In this document: positions 5,862 to 13,148 of the stretch, piece by piece
Numbering within the stretch: the first letter of the stretch is position 1
Layout: the number at the start of each line of letters is the position of its first letter
NCBI RefSeq assembly: GCF_001556185.1
Contig: NZ_LSIJ01000099.1
Location: forward strand, 1-20,740
Length of the DNA: 20,740 nt
DNA from: Sphingomonas sp. CCH10-B3
GTDB taxonomy: Bacteria; Pseudomonadota; Alphaproteobacteria; Sphingomonadales; Sphingomonadaceae
Direction: 5' to 3'
Notes under the pieces: generated by a model
The model's input: only the letters and a program-made list of their open reading frames with translations
Database searches by the model: none
Told to the model about the DNA's origin: nothing
Made by a program: the position numbers and the translations under genes

Positions 5862-6129
5862 TCGTTCGACCCGGTTCAAGCGCGACTACAAGCGGGAATC
5901 AAAGGGCCGGCATCGAGCGACCCTCGATGCCGATCTTCTGCCCGTCCTGGCCGCGCTCGCGACCGACACGCCGCTTGATCCCAAATACCGCGACCATGAT
6001 CTGAGCGGCGATTGGGCGGGCTACCGCGATTGCCACGTCAAGCCCGATCTGGTGCTGATCTACGCCAAGCCCGACGACGAAACGCTGCGCCTCGCGCGCC
6101 TTGGCTCGCATAGCGAGGTATTCGGATAG
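5848..6129 (+). CDS. yafQ: YafQ-family RelE-like mRNA interferase toxin
   Basis: This 93-residue toxin of the RelE/YafQ group cleaves mRNA on the ribosome. The residues known to matter in Escherichia coli YafQ are present at matching positions: His50 and His63, Asp67, His88 and Phe92 (E. coli His87 and Phe91). They are seen here in YRDHDLSGDW, DCHVKPD and GSHSEVFG. The length is standard and there is no sign of inactivation. It overlaps the antitoxin by 14 bases and is followed with no gap by the phosphatase gene, whose ATG directly follows the TAG. With the antitoxin it forms a plasmid stabilisation module. Confidence 0.9.
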   Translation: MRTIDRSTRFKRDYKRESKGRHRATLDADLLPVLAALATDTPLDPKYRDHDLSGDWAGYRDCHVKPDLVLIYAKPDDETLRLARLGSHSEVFG

Positions 6130-6759
6130 ATGACGCATATGCGGGCGATCTTCATCCGCCACGGCGAATCTACAGGCAACGCCGGCGTGCCGTGTCGCGA
6201 TCTCGCGACGATCGAGCTGATGGAGCACGGCCACGAACAAGCGCGCCAGGTCGCGGCGAGCTGGACGCAAGCGCCCGCGCTCATCGTCACGTCGCCCTAT
6301 ACCCGCACCCGGCAGACGGCCGCGCCGACGATCGCGCGCTTCCCCGGCGTCCCGGTCGAAGTCTGGCCGATAGAAGAGTTCACCTATCTGCAACCGGCGC
6401 GCTGGAACGGCACGCGCAGCGCCGAGCGGATGCCGCACCTCGAACGCTATTGGAGCGAGGCCGATCCTGATTATTGCGACGGGGAGGGGGCGGAGAGCTT
6501 CGCCAATCTGCTCCGGCGCTGCGAGGCGGCGCTTGCCCGCCTCGCCGCCATGTCGGCCGCTTCGCTGGTCTATGTGTTCGGGCATGGGCAATTCATCCAG
6601 GCCGCGCGCGCGATCGTCGCCGACGCTCATCTGGACGATCGGGGCAAGATGCTCGGTTTCTGGCACAAGGGCGAGCCGCCCGCGATCAGCAACGCGCAGC
6701 AGGTAGGGTTCCATTGGCAGGGCGGGCGCTGGGGATGTGCGCCAGCGATCGCCGCCTAG
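6130..6759 (+). CDS. Histidine phosphatase family protein
   Basis: This 209-residue protein of the phosphoglycerate-mutase-like superfamily has the catalytic RHGES motif at residues 10-14 (His11 phosphorylated). It also has the second arginine block SPYTRTRQTA (residues 55-64), an acidic residue in the EEF block near 82-83, and the second catalytic histidine in VFGHGQF (His152). It removes phosphate from a small molecule or protein that cannot be named. The ATG at 6130 touches the toxin stop; a second ATG at 6139 is equally near the motif. It is apparently the third gene of the toxin-antitoxin operon. Its TAG stop interlocks with that of the opposing recombinase gene in the tetranucleotide CTAG (6756-6759). 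Confidence 0.88.
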   Translation: MTHMRAIFIRHGESTGNAGVPCRDLATIELMEHGHEQARQVAASWTQAPALIVTSPYTRTRQTAAPTIARFPGVPVEVWPIEEFTYLQPARWNGTRSAERMPHLERYWSEADPDYCDGEGAESFANLLRRCEAALARLAAMSAASLVYVFGHGQFIQAARAIVADAHLDDRGKMLGFWHKGEPPAISNAQQVGFHWQGGRWGCAPAIAA

Positions 6760-7718
6760 ATCAACACCCGCTCCACCTCGTCCAGCGTCACGTCATCGGG
6801 CCGGCGGTCATAGAGCTGAGTCGTGCGGGTAGAGCTGTGGTTCGCCATCGTCGCCGCCGTCTCCAACGTGCCGCCGTTTTTCAGATAGGTGGTGATTCCG
6901 GTCGCGCGGAACGAATGGTTGCCGATCGCCGTCCCGATCTCGGCCGCGCCTGCGCGCCGGCGCACCATCGCGAAGGCATTGGCTTGGGGCAGGGGGGTAT
7001 CGCTTAGTCGCTTAGTCCCGCGTGCGATCGTGCGGAACAGCGATCCCTTGCGATCCTCACGCAGCGCGCACCCGTCGATATAGGCGGTCAGATAATCCTC
7101 TAGATTGTGATGGCAGGGCATTTCATGGCGCTTGCCGCCTTTCTCGTGCAGTCGGACCCATAGCCGCCTGTTCTGCATGAACACGTCCTCGACCCGCATC
7201 GCCAGCGCCGCGCCGATCCGCGCGAAACTATAGACCATCAACCCGATCAGGGCGCGGTCGCGCAGGCCCGCATGGGTGGTCACGTCGATGCTGTCGAGCA
7301 ACCGCCGCGCCTCGTCCGGGGCCAGCACCGGCGTCTTGCCGCGCCGCTGGCTATGCGCCGGCCCGCGCACCGATCCGGCAGGGTTCACCGGCACGATATG
7401 GCCCGTCACCAGCCAGTCGAACAGGTGGCGCACGCCGGCGAGCTGCTGCTTGACGCTGGGCGCGGCCAGCTCGCGCCCCAGCGCCTCGACCCAGGCCGCG
7501 ACGTGGAGCGGTTGCACGGCCTCAAGCGAGGCGACGCCGCGCGCCTCACACCAGGCCAGGAAGTCGCCGGCCGCGCGCATATAGGCGCGGCGCGTATGCG
7601 GGTTGCGAATGGTGACGGCGAAGAACTCAAGGAAGCGCAGCCGCGTGGCGTCGTCGGCCGCCGCGATCAAGGCCGGCAACGCCAGCGCCGGCGAGGGCAG
7701 GGGGGCGAGCTGGTTCAT
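6756..7718 (-). CDS. Tyrosine-type site-specific recombinase
   Basis: This 320-residue phage-integrase/XerC-D-like recombinase has an N-terminal SAM-like core-binding domain (about residues 25-110: NPHTRRAYMRAAGDFLAW, SVKQQLAGVRHLFDWL). The catalytic domain has Arg167 (YSFARIGAAL), a Lys in EKGGKRHEMP (about 193-196), the His268/Arg271 pair in HSFRATG, His294 and the nucleophile Tyr303 (TRTTQLYDRR). All catalytic residues are present. The ATG at 7718 overlaps the stop of the upstream ParD-like gene in ATGA, so the two are coupled. It could resolve plasmid multimers or mobilise an element; I found no obvious att repeat pair. It is convergent with the phosphatase gene, sharing CTAG. Confidence 0.9.
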   Translation of the reverse strand: MNQLAPLPSPALALPALIAAADDATRLRFLEFFAVTIRNPHTRRAYMRAAGDFLAWCEARGVASLEAVQPLHVAAWVEALGRELAAPSVKQQLAGVRHLFDWLVTGHIVPVNPAGSVRGPAHSQRRGKTPVLAPDEARRLLDSIDVTTHAGLRDRALIGLMVYSFARIGAALAMRVEDVFMQNRRLWVRLHEKGGKRHEMPCHHNLEDYLTAYIDGCALREDRKGSLFRTIARGTKRLSDTPLPQANAFAMVRRRAGAAEIGTAIGNHSFRATGITTYLKNGGTLETAATMANHSSTRTTQLYDRRPDDVTLDEVERVLI

Positions 7719-8110
7719 CGTGCGATCTTCTGCCAACGGGCCGGCTCGGGGCGAGGCTTCGCCAGCTCCCGGCGCAATTCGTCAAACATCTCATCAGCGG
7801 GACGAACGCGGCCCGCCTTCACGTCCTCAAGCCCGCGCGCAACCGACTCGTCTAATATCCGGCGTAGCAGCTCGTCGCGCAAATCGCGGTGCGGCTCCAT
7901 GTCGATAAAGTTCTTGACGATCGCGAACACCGCCTCGGACGGATCAACGAAATGGCCCCCCTCGACCTGCGCCAACAGCCAATCGGCCATGTCGCCGGGT
8001 AGATACGCCTCGAAACGCAACCCGCCCGCGCGCGCCTGCTCGCACAGCGCCTTGGCTTGGTCGCGCTCGGCGTAGTTGTCGGCAAAAGCCTCGTCGTCAT
8101 TTTCGATCAT
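7715..8110 (-). CDS. ParD-like ribbon-helix-helix protein without an adjacent toxin
   Basis: This 131-residue protein has a central segment that resembles ParD-type antitoxins: RFEAYLPGDMADWLLAQVEGGHFVDPSEAVFAIVKNF, i.e. the 'GGxFxxxSEAV' turn between RHH helices. An acidic and basic amphipathic C-terminal helix follows (LEDVKAGRVRPADEMFDELRREL). An N-terminal extension of about 30 residues precedes it. No ParE or RelE toxin lies next to it; instead its stop overlaps the ATG of the recombinase gene. The ATG at 8110 has AAGGGA 7 bases upstream. It may be an autorepressor of the recombinase operon or an orphan antitoxin. The ParD assignment is from pattern only. Confidence 0.6.
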   Translation of the reverse strand: MIENDDEAFADNYAERDQAKALCEQARAGGLRFEAYLPGDMADWLLAQVEGGHFVDPSEAVFAIVKNFIDMEPHRDLRDELLRRILDESVARGLEDVKAGRVRPADEMFDELRRELAKPRPEPARWQKIAR

Positions 8111-8144
8111 GCCGGCATCCCTTTTTGCGGTGGATCTTCGGAGG

Positions 8145-8154
8145 CGTTTAAACG
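8145..8154. repeat. Palindrome CGTTTAAACG, copy 3
   Basis: The same palindrome (12 bp here as GCGTTTAAACGC is at 8144-8155 except for its outer base), spanning the stop codon of the DUF7673-like gene and upstream of the ParD-like gene. Confidence 0.45.
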
Positions 8155-8513
8155 CTCTCTGCGGGGTCGCCGCGATAGCGCACCCAAAGGTCGCCCATCG
8201 CGTCGCGGTAGCCCCAGGCATCGGCGTAGGTGGTCGACTCCTGCGCCAGATAGGCCATGACCGTAAGCATATCCTCGGCAATGACGGCATCGACGTTGCA
8301 CAAGTGGATGATCGGGAAATGCCCGCACTCGTCGCCGTTCCACCAGGCCAGCAGGAAATCCGCGACCTTGCCGGATGCGCCGGTTTCGGCCGCGCGTGTG
8401 GGCGGCCGCGCGATCGGCAGCAAGCGGCCGATCGCCGCGCCGGCCTCATCGAAACTGACGGCCCGGATGACGGGGCGACGTTGCGGGGGTGTCGTGGCGG
8501 CCGTCCCGGTCAT
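8148..8513 (-). CDS. DUF7673-like protein of unknown function
   Basis: This 121-residue protein has a proline-rich N-terminal third and a conserved-looking C-terminal domain: VADFLLAWWNGDECGHFPI, a short NVDAVIAEDMLTVMAYLA helix, then YADAWGYRDAMGDLWVRYRG. From memory this matches the pattern of DUF7673 proteins on proteobacterial plasmids. I could not check it. No catalytic motif is visible. It is the first gene of a minus-strand operon with the ParD-like and recombinase genes, 37 bp upstream of the former. Its TAA stop lies inside the palindrome CGTTTAAACG (8145-8154). The ATG at 8513 was preferred over one at 8555, which lies in the likely promoter. Confidence 0.6.
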   Translation of the reverse strand: MTGTAATTPPQRRPVIRAVSFDEAGAAIGRLLPIARPPTRAAETGASGKVADFLLAWWNGDECGHFPIIHLCNVDAVIAEDMLTVMAYLAQESTTYADAWGYRDAMGDLWVRYRGDPAESV

Positions 8514-8536
8514 GCGATCATGGTCCCTAGAGTGTG

Positions 8537-8554
8537 TGATAAAGGACATTATCA
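8537..8554 (-). promoter_or_regulatory. Inverted repeat in the promoter region of the DUF7673-like operon
   Basis: TGATAA and TTATCA form 6-bp arms around a 6-base centre. On the minus strand this contains GATAAT, a possible -10, about 40 bp upstream of the ATG at 8513. No good -35 at the right distance is visible, so this is a candidate operator/promoter only. The 215 bp between here and the receptor gene hold nothing else I can support. Confidence 0.35.
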
Positions 8555-8729
8555 TATGTAGAGCGAGCTGTGAATCCTTCCTCGGAGCGAGGGGCAGATT
8601 TGAGATACGCCACAACTCGATCAAGACAGCTCAGTCGCGATCGGCGGGGCTCTCCCACAATCGACCGTTCGCGGGCGAGACGCGCGATGGTAAGGCTGGC
8701 GCGTGCTCGCCTGCGTCTTATTCACAAGC

Positions 8730-11000
8730 TTACATGCGAAGCGACACGCCAAGACGCACCGTGCGCGGAACGCCCGGCAAGATGCCGCGCGAACGATCAA
8801 CGATTGTCAATCGGTCAAAAACGTTATGCGCGCTGGCAAAAATCTCCCATTTGCCCTTGGGAGGGCCATAGCTGAGTGCGAGGTTTGCCGTCGTCCAGCC
8901 GGATATGCGTCCGCGCTGGCCGTCGGGCGTCACGGCCAAAAGATTGACGTCATCAGCGAACATTGCTGATTGACCAACGACCTCGATCTGGCCGGTAAAG
9001 CCCTGACGGGCAATGCCGACCGCTGCGCTCAACAGAACGCGAGGACTATAGGGAAGCCGGTTGCCCTGCACGTTACGGGCGAGCCCACACGCCACAGGTC
9101 CGCTGCCTGTCGCCACCATCGTTCCCACCGCCCCGCCGTCAAGGCACGGTGCCGTGGCGATACGGGTCGATGCATAGCGCGCTGTCGGCACCCAGGTCGC
9201 AGCCATACGAGCAAAGAAATCGGTCTCGCTGGTCAGTCCCGCATCCGAACTCGACGCTTTTAACGAGAACTCGCCACCGCGATGCAACGTGCGGCCTGCC
9301 GACGTCAACGTGGCCCCGGTTCCCCCGGCGACAGATTGAGGCACAATCTGATTTTCAAAGTCCATCACGAAGAAGGTTGCGTCCGCGTACAGTCCACGAA
9401 CCAGCGTCCCGCGCATGCCTAGTTCCCAGTTCCAGCTCAACTCTGCGTCGAGATCGACAGAACCTCCGGCGCTTGTGATGACATCTTCCACCCGCGGTGG
9501 CGCGAAACCGCGATGGACGCCGCCATAAGCAATGATGCCATCGGCAATATCGAATGTCGCCCCGATCCCGGGGATGATCTTTTGCAACTTGCTTGTGCCG
9601 GCGGTCTCGGTCGTCAGCCCGCCCGACGGCCTGCCACCGATCAGAACGTCAATGGGCAAGTTGCGGCGACGAAAATCGATTACTTCAACCCTCGCGCCCG
9701 GGATGATCGCAAGCTTTCCGAACTCAAGTGTGGACTGCACGAATCCCGACCATGCGGACGCATTGCGAAGCTGATTTTCGCGCAGGCCGGCATTGACGCC
9801 ACTCCCAGCCACTCGGGAAGCGGCGGTGTCGCCGTTTACCTGGCGACGGCGCTGTCGTTCATCATGATAGCGGATGCCGATTTCGGTCTGTCCGCCAAAG
9901 CCGAGCCCCAGCCCGTCGCGATGCCCCAGCGAGATTCGCGTTTCGACCCCCCAGGTATCGTAGTTTCGAAGCCTTCCCTCGTTGCCGCACCCGGTCAACA
10001 GGTTGGCCATGCCGCCACATAGCGGATCCGACGCATCGGAGGGGCGCTGTGTGGAGTTCGAGGACTGTCGCCACCAGTCGCGATCAAACCGTTGCCAATA
10101 AGCCACCGTGCGCAGACTGATTCCAGTAGCGAGTGTCCAGCGATGGGCTGCCGAAAGGCCATAGCGATCAGCAGAAAATGTGTCACTGCCGCGCGGGAAC
10201 GGATTGCCGCGTGGCGCGGCCGCGAATTCTGCGCGCGTTACCCCTGAATAGGTGATATCTGACCGCTCACGGAACCAACTTGCCTTTACAACTAGCTGCT
10301 GATCTGGCGACAAATCCCATTCGCCCTTGGCGAACAGGTCGGTGAACCGGAGCAACTGATTGTCCCTGCTCCCCGCAGCCTGGCGATGATCGGCGGTGAC
10401 GAAAGCGCGTCCGCCCAGAACCGGCCCGCCGATCTGCGCGTCCGCGCCGAGGCCATTTCGGTTGCCCCCCTGCAGCGACAGCTTGCCCTCGAACGTCTCT
10501 GGAGCGCGCGGCGTGATATAGTTGATGACGCCGCCTATCGTCTGCGGTCCGAACCGCACCTGCGAAGCGCCCTTCAAAACTTCGATGCGATCAAACCGGC
10601 TCAGCGGCGGATGATAATAGCTGGCGTTGTCGCCATATGGTGCGAAGGCCAGTGGGATCCCGTCTTCGAGTAACAGAACCTTGGAAGACCTAGTCGGGTT
10701 CAATCCCCTTATCCCGATGTTGGGCCGCGCCCCCGTCCCCTCCTCGTCCCGTGGAAAGACGCCAGCGACTTGGCGCAACGCATCGTTGACCGTCAGGACG
10801 CGGCTCCGATCTAGATCCTCGCGCGTGACAATCGAACCTGAACCCGCGATGTCGAGCAGGCTCTCAGCGTTTCCGATCACGATGATTTCCGGTGCTTTTA
10901 CGTCGGCGACATTATCGTCGGCGACATTTTGGGCGAGCACCGGCGACGAGATGGTCACAGCGATTGCAGCCAGCGGCACGGCATTTATAAAGTTAACCAA
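8730..11000 (-). CDS. TonB-dependent outer-membrane receptor (FecA-like)
   Basis: This 756-residue receptor imports a ferric chelate or similar ligand with energy from TonB. It starts with a signal peptide (MVNFINAVPLAAIAVTISSPVLAQN, cleaved after Ala-Gln or nearby), followed by a TonB-box-like stretch EIIVIGN at about residues 38-44. A plug domain follows (about 48-165, with RPNIGIRGLNPTRSS, LLEDGIPLAFAPYG and the end of plug VRFGPQTIGGVINYITP). Then comes a long beta-barrel with the family blocks HRGFAPPRVEDV, ELSWNWELGMRG and NVFDRLTIVDRSRG and a C-terminal aromatic-type strand ending RLGVSLRM. The start is TTG at 11000, supported by AGGGG 7 bases upstream and a correctly placed signal peptide. 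A Fur-like palindrome lies just upstream. The ligand is unknown; FecA-like barrel phrases suggest a ferric siderophore or citrate. Confidence 0.92.
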   Translation of the reverse strand: MVNFINAVPLAAIAVTISSPVLAQNVADDNVADVKAPEIIVIGNAESLLDIAGSGSIVTREDLDRSRVLTVNDALRQVAGVFPRDEEGTGARPNIGIRGLNPTRSSKVLLLEDGIPLAFAPYGDNASYYHPPLSRFDRIEVLKGASQVRFGPQTIGGVINYITPRAPETFEGKLSLQGGNRNGLGADAQIGGPVLGGRAFVTADHRQAAGSRDNQLLRFTDLFAKGEWDLSPDQQLVVKASWFRERSDITYSGVTRAEFAAAPRGNPFPRGSDTFSADRYGLSAAHRWTLATGISLRTVAYWQRFDRDWWRQSSNSTQRPSDASDPLCGGMANLLTGCGNEGRLRNYDTWGVETRISLGHRDGLGLGFGGQTEIGIRYHDERQRRRQVNGDTAASRVAGSGVNAGLRENQLRNASAWSGFVQSTLEFGKLAIIPGARVEVIDFRRRNLPIDVLIGGRPSGGLTTETAGTSKLQKIIPGIGATFDIADGIIAYGGVHRGFAPPRVEDVITSAGGSVDLDAELSWNWELGMRGTLVRGLYADATFFVMDFENQIVPQSVAGGTGATLTSAGRTLHRGGEFSLKASSSDAGLTSETDFFARMAATWVPTARYASTRIATAPCLDGGAVGTMVATGSGPVACGLARNVQGNRLPYSPRVLLSAAVGIARQGFTGQIEVVGQSAMFADDVNLLAVTPDGQRGRISGWTTANLALSYGPPKGKWEIFASAHNVFDRLTIVDRSRGILPGVPRTVRLGVSLRM

Positions 11001-11021
11001 CGTACGTCCCCTGAAATTATC

Positions 11022-11036
11022 TGCGAGTAGTTCGCA
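11022..11036 (-). promoter_or_regulatory. Fur-like operator upstream of the receptor
   Basis: TGCGA-GTAGT-TCGCA is a perfect 5-bp-arm dyad. It matches the general shape of alphaproteobacterial Fur-type sites (TGCnAAT-n-ATTnGCA). It ends 22 bp upstream of the TTG start, where it would block transcription. The match to the motif is from memory; regulation by iron is inferred. Confidence 0.45.
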
Positions 11037-11053
11037 TTAGCGATTAAAGTCTG

Positions 11054-11344
11054 TTGCTAAAAAAAGCAAACTGCTTCGCCGGGCGTGTGCGCCAGAGGCC
11101 CGGAGGCTTCTCCACGGGCTGCCCTCGGGCCTGCCTTGCGCGTCGGTTGCACCGACGACCGCCGCGACGTTGGCCCCGCCCAGACGTCGCGAGCGATGCC
11201 GCATGCCTTGCGGACCGATCGCCCGGGCGGCGCTGAGTACGCACCAGGGGCTCGGGATGAAAATGCGTGGCGAAGGCGTGCGGCCGGTCTGCCCGTTACT
11301 GCCTCACCGCGCCGAAGGAGGGGCCCAAGTGTCGGGCGACCGCA
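11054..11344. other. Unassigned sequence upstream of the receptor
   Basis: No gene is supported. A small stem with TTGCT/AGCAA arms around an A-run lies at 11054-11069. The remainder is GC-rich with several open but uncharacteristic frames. It lies between the receptor promoter and a transposase remnant and may be IS-derived. Confidence 0.3.
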
Positions 11345-11540
11345 CGCTCGCGCACTTCGCCAGATAGCCATGACCAGTGCATCGTTGACCAGTTGCGCCG
11401 TTATCGCAACGCTCATCGACTAACTGACGATGCAGCGTGAGAACAGGTCGATGACAGCCGCTAAGTACAGCCAGTCTTCGGCGGGTCCAGATATAGGTGA
11501 AGTCTGCCACCCGCTTTTTTGTTTCGGGCCGTTGGCGGTT
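11345..11540 (-). pseudogene. Decayed IS3-family transposase (integrase core) remnant
   Basis: Read on the minus strand, one frame gives RPETKKRVADFTYIWT and the next frame gives DWLYLAAVIDLFSRCIVS. Together these are the start of the IS3 OrfB catalytic core, with the first acidic residue in ADFTYIWT and the DLFSR block. A frameshift separates them, a TAG (11420-11422) follows, and the later block SMSVAITAQLVNDALVMAIW continues in the same frame. No terminal repeats are recognisable. The fragment records an old IS insertion between the receptor gene and the redox cluster. The 164 bp to its right (11541-11704) hold nothing I can identify. Confidence 0.7.
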
Positions 11541-11704
11541 AACTGACAATGAGCACGTTGCCGGCGATGATCGGCGACCGGATGTTCCTCATATTTCTTT
11601 CGAACACTATTCAGGACTATAGGGACCCGCCAAAATCTGTTGCAGCAAGCTTATTGAATAGCTGCGACCCTATCCGGGCAAATCGTCGATCCTCCCCACA
11701 TATT

Positions 11705-12619
11705 TTATACAAGGCTATGGCCATCGCGCTGACGCAGGTCGTTGTGAAGCGTTGTCGCGGCGATCGCAGCATGGCCCATCGCAACGCTGATCTGGTCGAG
11801 CGACATGACGATGTCGCCGGCGGCATAGATCCCTGCGGCGCTGGACCGCTGCTTGGGATCGACCACGATGCAGCGATCGTCACTCAGCGTCAGGCCGAGG
11901 GACTTGGCGAGCGCGTTGTTGCTGTCCGAACCAAGAGCGGGATAGATGGTGTCGAACCGGTAGAGGCCGCCGTCGCGTAGTCGAACCACTGCCGCGTCGG
12001 CGAACTCGAGCGCGTCGATTGGACTCTCCTGCACGTTGATGCCGGCACTCGACAGGCTGATGCGATCCGTTTCGGAAAGTTCAACCGACTCGTGGGTCAG
12101 GAGCGTTACATCGTCCGAGAAAGTGCGCAGAAACAGCGCCTCCGCAACGCCGTGATGGTCGGCGCCGATCACACCGATCGCCTGTCCAGTTACCTCGTAG
12201 CCATCACATACGGGGCAGTAGCGCAGCAATCCTCGGTCGAGGGCGTCGCGATGCGTTGCTGCATCCATCGCCGGACGTCGGTTTTCCACGCCTGTCGCCA
12301 GAACGACAGCGCGAGCGGTAAAAGCGATACCCGCGCCGCGTGCCTCGAAGGAGTCTATCCCGCCTTCCAGCTCTTCGATGAGGCCCGTGACGATCGTCGT
12401 GCCGAAACGCTCGGCCTGCTCGCGCATCCGGCCTAGCAGATCCTCGCCGTTGATCCCGTCCGGAAACCCGGCATGATTGTGCGAGCGCGGAATCCACTTT
12501 GCGCGGCTGTGGCCTGCATCGACCACGATCACGCGGCGATGATAGCGGGAAAGGTAAATGGCTGCGGTCAGGCCGGCAGGTCCGCCGCCTACGATCAGAA
12601 CATCGCACTGCTCGGACAT
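11705..12619 (-). CDS. Thioredoxin-reductase-like NAD(P)/FAD oxidoreductase
   Basis: This 304-residue flavoprotein of the low-molecular-weight thioredoxin reductase family has the FAD-binding GGGPAGL at residues 11-17. It has the ATG-containing block [12 protein letters not shown] (about 106-116), a redox-active pair Cys135/Cys138 in YCPVCDG, and the C-terminal FAD motif YAAGDI. The second nucleotide-binding segment reads [12 protein letters not shown], lacking the usual GGGxSA pattern, so NADPH use is uncertain. Substrates could be thioredoxin, glutaredoxin-like proteins or another disulfide partner. I chose ATG 12619 because AGAGG lies 5-9 bases upstream. ATG 12622, which overlaps the preceding 30-codon ORF, is the alternative. 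It is probably co-transcribed with the DUF411 gene, which suggests metal or oxidative-stress defence. Confidence 0.85.
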   Translation of the reverse strand: MSEQCDVLIVGGGPAGLTAAIYLSRYHRRVIVVDAGHSRAKWIPRSHNHAGFPDGINGEDLLGRMREQAERFGTTIVTGLIEELEGGIDSFEARGAGIAFTARAVVLATGVENRRPAMDAATHRDALDRGLLRYCPVCDGYEVTGQAIGVIGADHHGVAEALFLRTFSDDVTLLTHESVELSETDRISLSSAGINVQESPIDALEFADAAVVRLRDGGLYRFDTIYPALGSDSNNALAKSLGLTLSDDRCIVVDPKQRSSAAGIYAAGDIVMSLDQISVAMGHAAIAATTLHNDLRQRDGHSLV

Positions 12620-12711
12620 CATGCCTCTTTCACCGGATCGCGATAAGCAGGCACCCCCATCGTGGTGCGCCCGCGCTCGATCCACCCCATTAAGGTGCGG
12701 ACTTTCCTCAC
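12619..12711 (-). CDS. Putative 30-residue ORF coupling DUF411 and flavoprotein genes
   Basis: This minus-strand frame starts with a GTG that overlaps the DUF411 stop (GTGTGA). It ends with a TGA overlapping the first ATG of the flavoprotein gene (ATGATG). It encodes 30 residues starting [15 protein letters not shown] and ending YRDPVKEA, basic and without a membrane segment. Overlap at both ends is the typical layout of translational coupling, so it may act as a leader rather than as a functional peptide. I do not recognise a family. Confidence 0.35.
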   Translation of the reverse strand: MRKVRTLMGWIERGRTTMGVPAYRDPVKEA

Positions 12712-13148
12712 ACCGTCAGATAAAGCTCTGGGGCCTTCGCGCCGAAACTGAGCACCTTGAACGGCGCGACCTTCCGCCCGCTCATGCCAGGGGAGCCAGC
12801 AGGCATTCCCGGAAGCGCGATGCCTCGGATGCGCGGCTTTTCCTTAAGCATTTTCTGCACTGCCGCTACCGGCACGTGGCCTTCGATCGCATATTTCCCG
12901 ATGATGGTCGTATGGCACCCCGCCAGCTCCGCTGGCACGCCGAAACGCGACTTCACCGCTTCGAGATCGCTCACCGGAACGACCCGCACTTGTATGCCCG
13001 CTGAGCGCAACGCAGCGGCATGGCCATCACAACATTCGCAACCTGGGTTCTTGTACATGACGGCGGTAACCGCCGACGGCGGACCTGCCGTTGCCGGAGC
13101 AACAAAGATAGCTGCTGAAAGCATAAGCCCGGCTATTTTCATCAACAT
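12708..13148 (-). CDS. DUF411 periplasmic metal-binding protein
   Basis: This 146-residue exported protein has a signal peptide ([21 protein letters not shown], about 21 residues) followed by the DUF411 core. The metal-type cluster [11 protein letters not shown] has Cys37, Cys39 and Cys40. Next come the central [17 protein letters not shown] block (Cys78, His79) and the [10 protein letters not shown] methionine-rich turn near the C-terminus. DUF411 proteins are often found with copper and silver resistance genes and are thought to bind or shuttle metal in the periplasm. The start at 13148 has AGGAGG 7 bases upstream, a strong site. It is followed by the coupled ORF and the flavoprotein gene and preceded by a membrane-protein remnant whose stop overlaps its first codons. 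No copper oxidase or pump gene is in the window. Confidence 0.88.
   Translation of the reverse strand: MLMKIAGLMLSAAIFVAPATAGPPSAVTAVMYKNPGCECCDGHAAALRSAGIQVRVVPVSDLEAVKSRFGVPAELAGCHTTIIGKYAIEGHVPVAAVQKMLKEKPRIRGIALPGMPAGSPGMSGRKVAPFKVLSFGAKAPELYLTV

Noticed and set aside
5009..6004. Long plus-strand open frame crossing the SprT-like gene, the intergenic region and the antitoxin
   Set aside because: It is GC-rich, arginine-rich and without domain character; it overlaps genes with clear motifs and ribosome binding sites in other frames.
7276..8075. Plus-strand open frames opposite the recombinase and ParD-like genes
   Set aside because: They are shadows of minus-strand genes with complete catalytic motifs.
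8511..8522. CATG-CGAT-CATG at the start of the DUF7673-like gene, resembling the partition boxes
   Set aside because: Only two boxes are present and the phase does not continue on either side, so chance is the simpler explanation; worth including in any background count.
12619..12711. Resemblance of the 30-codon ORF to the start of YbdD/YjiX-type proteins (MGVPAY)
   Set aside because: The match is a handful of residues and the peptide ends before any conserved core.
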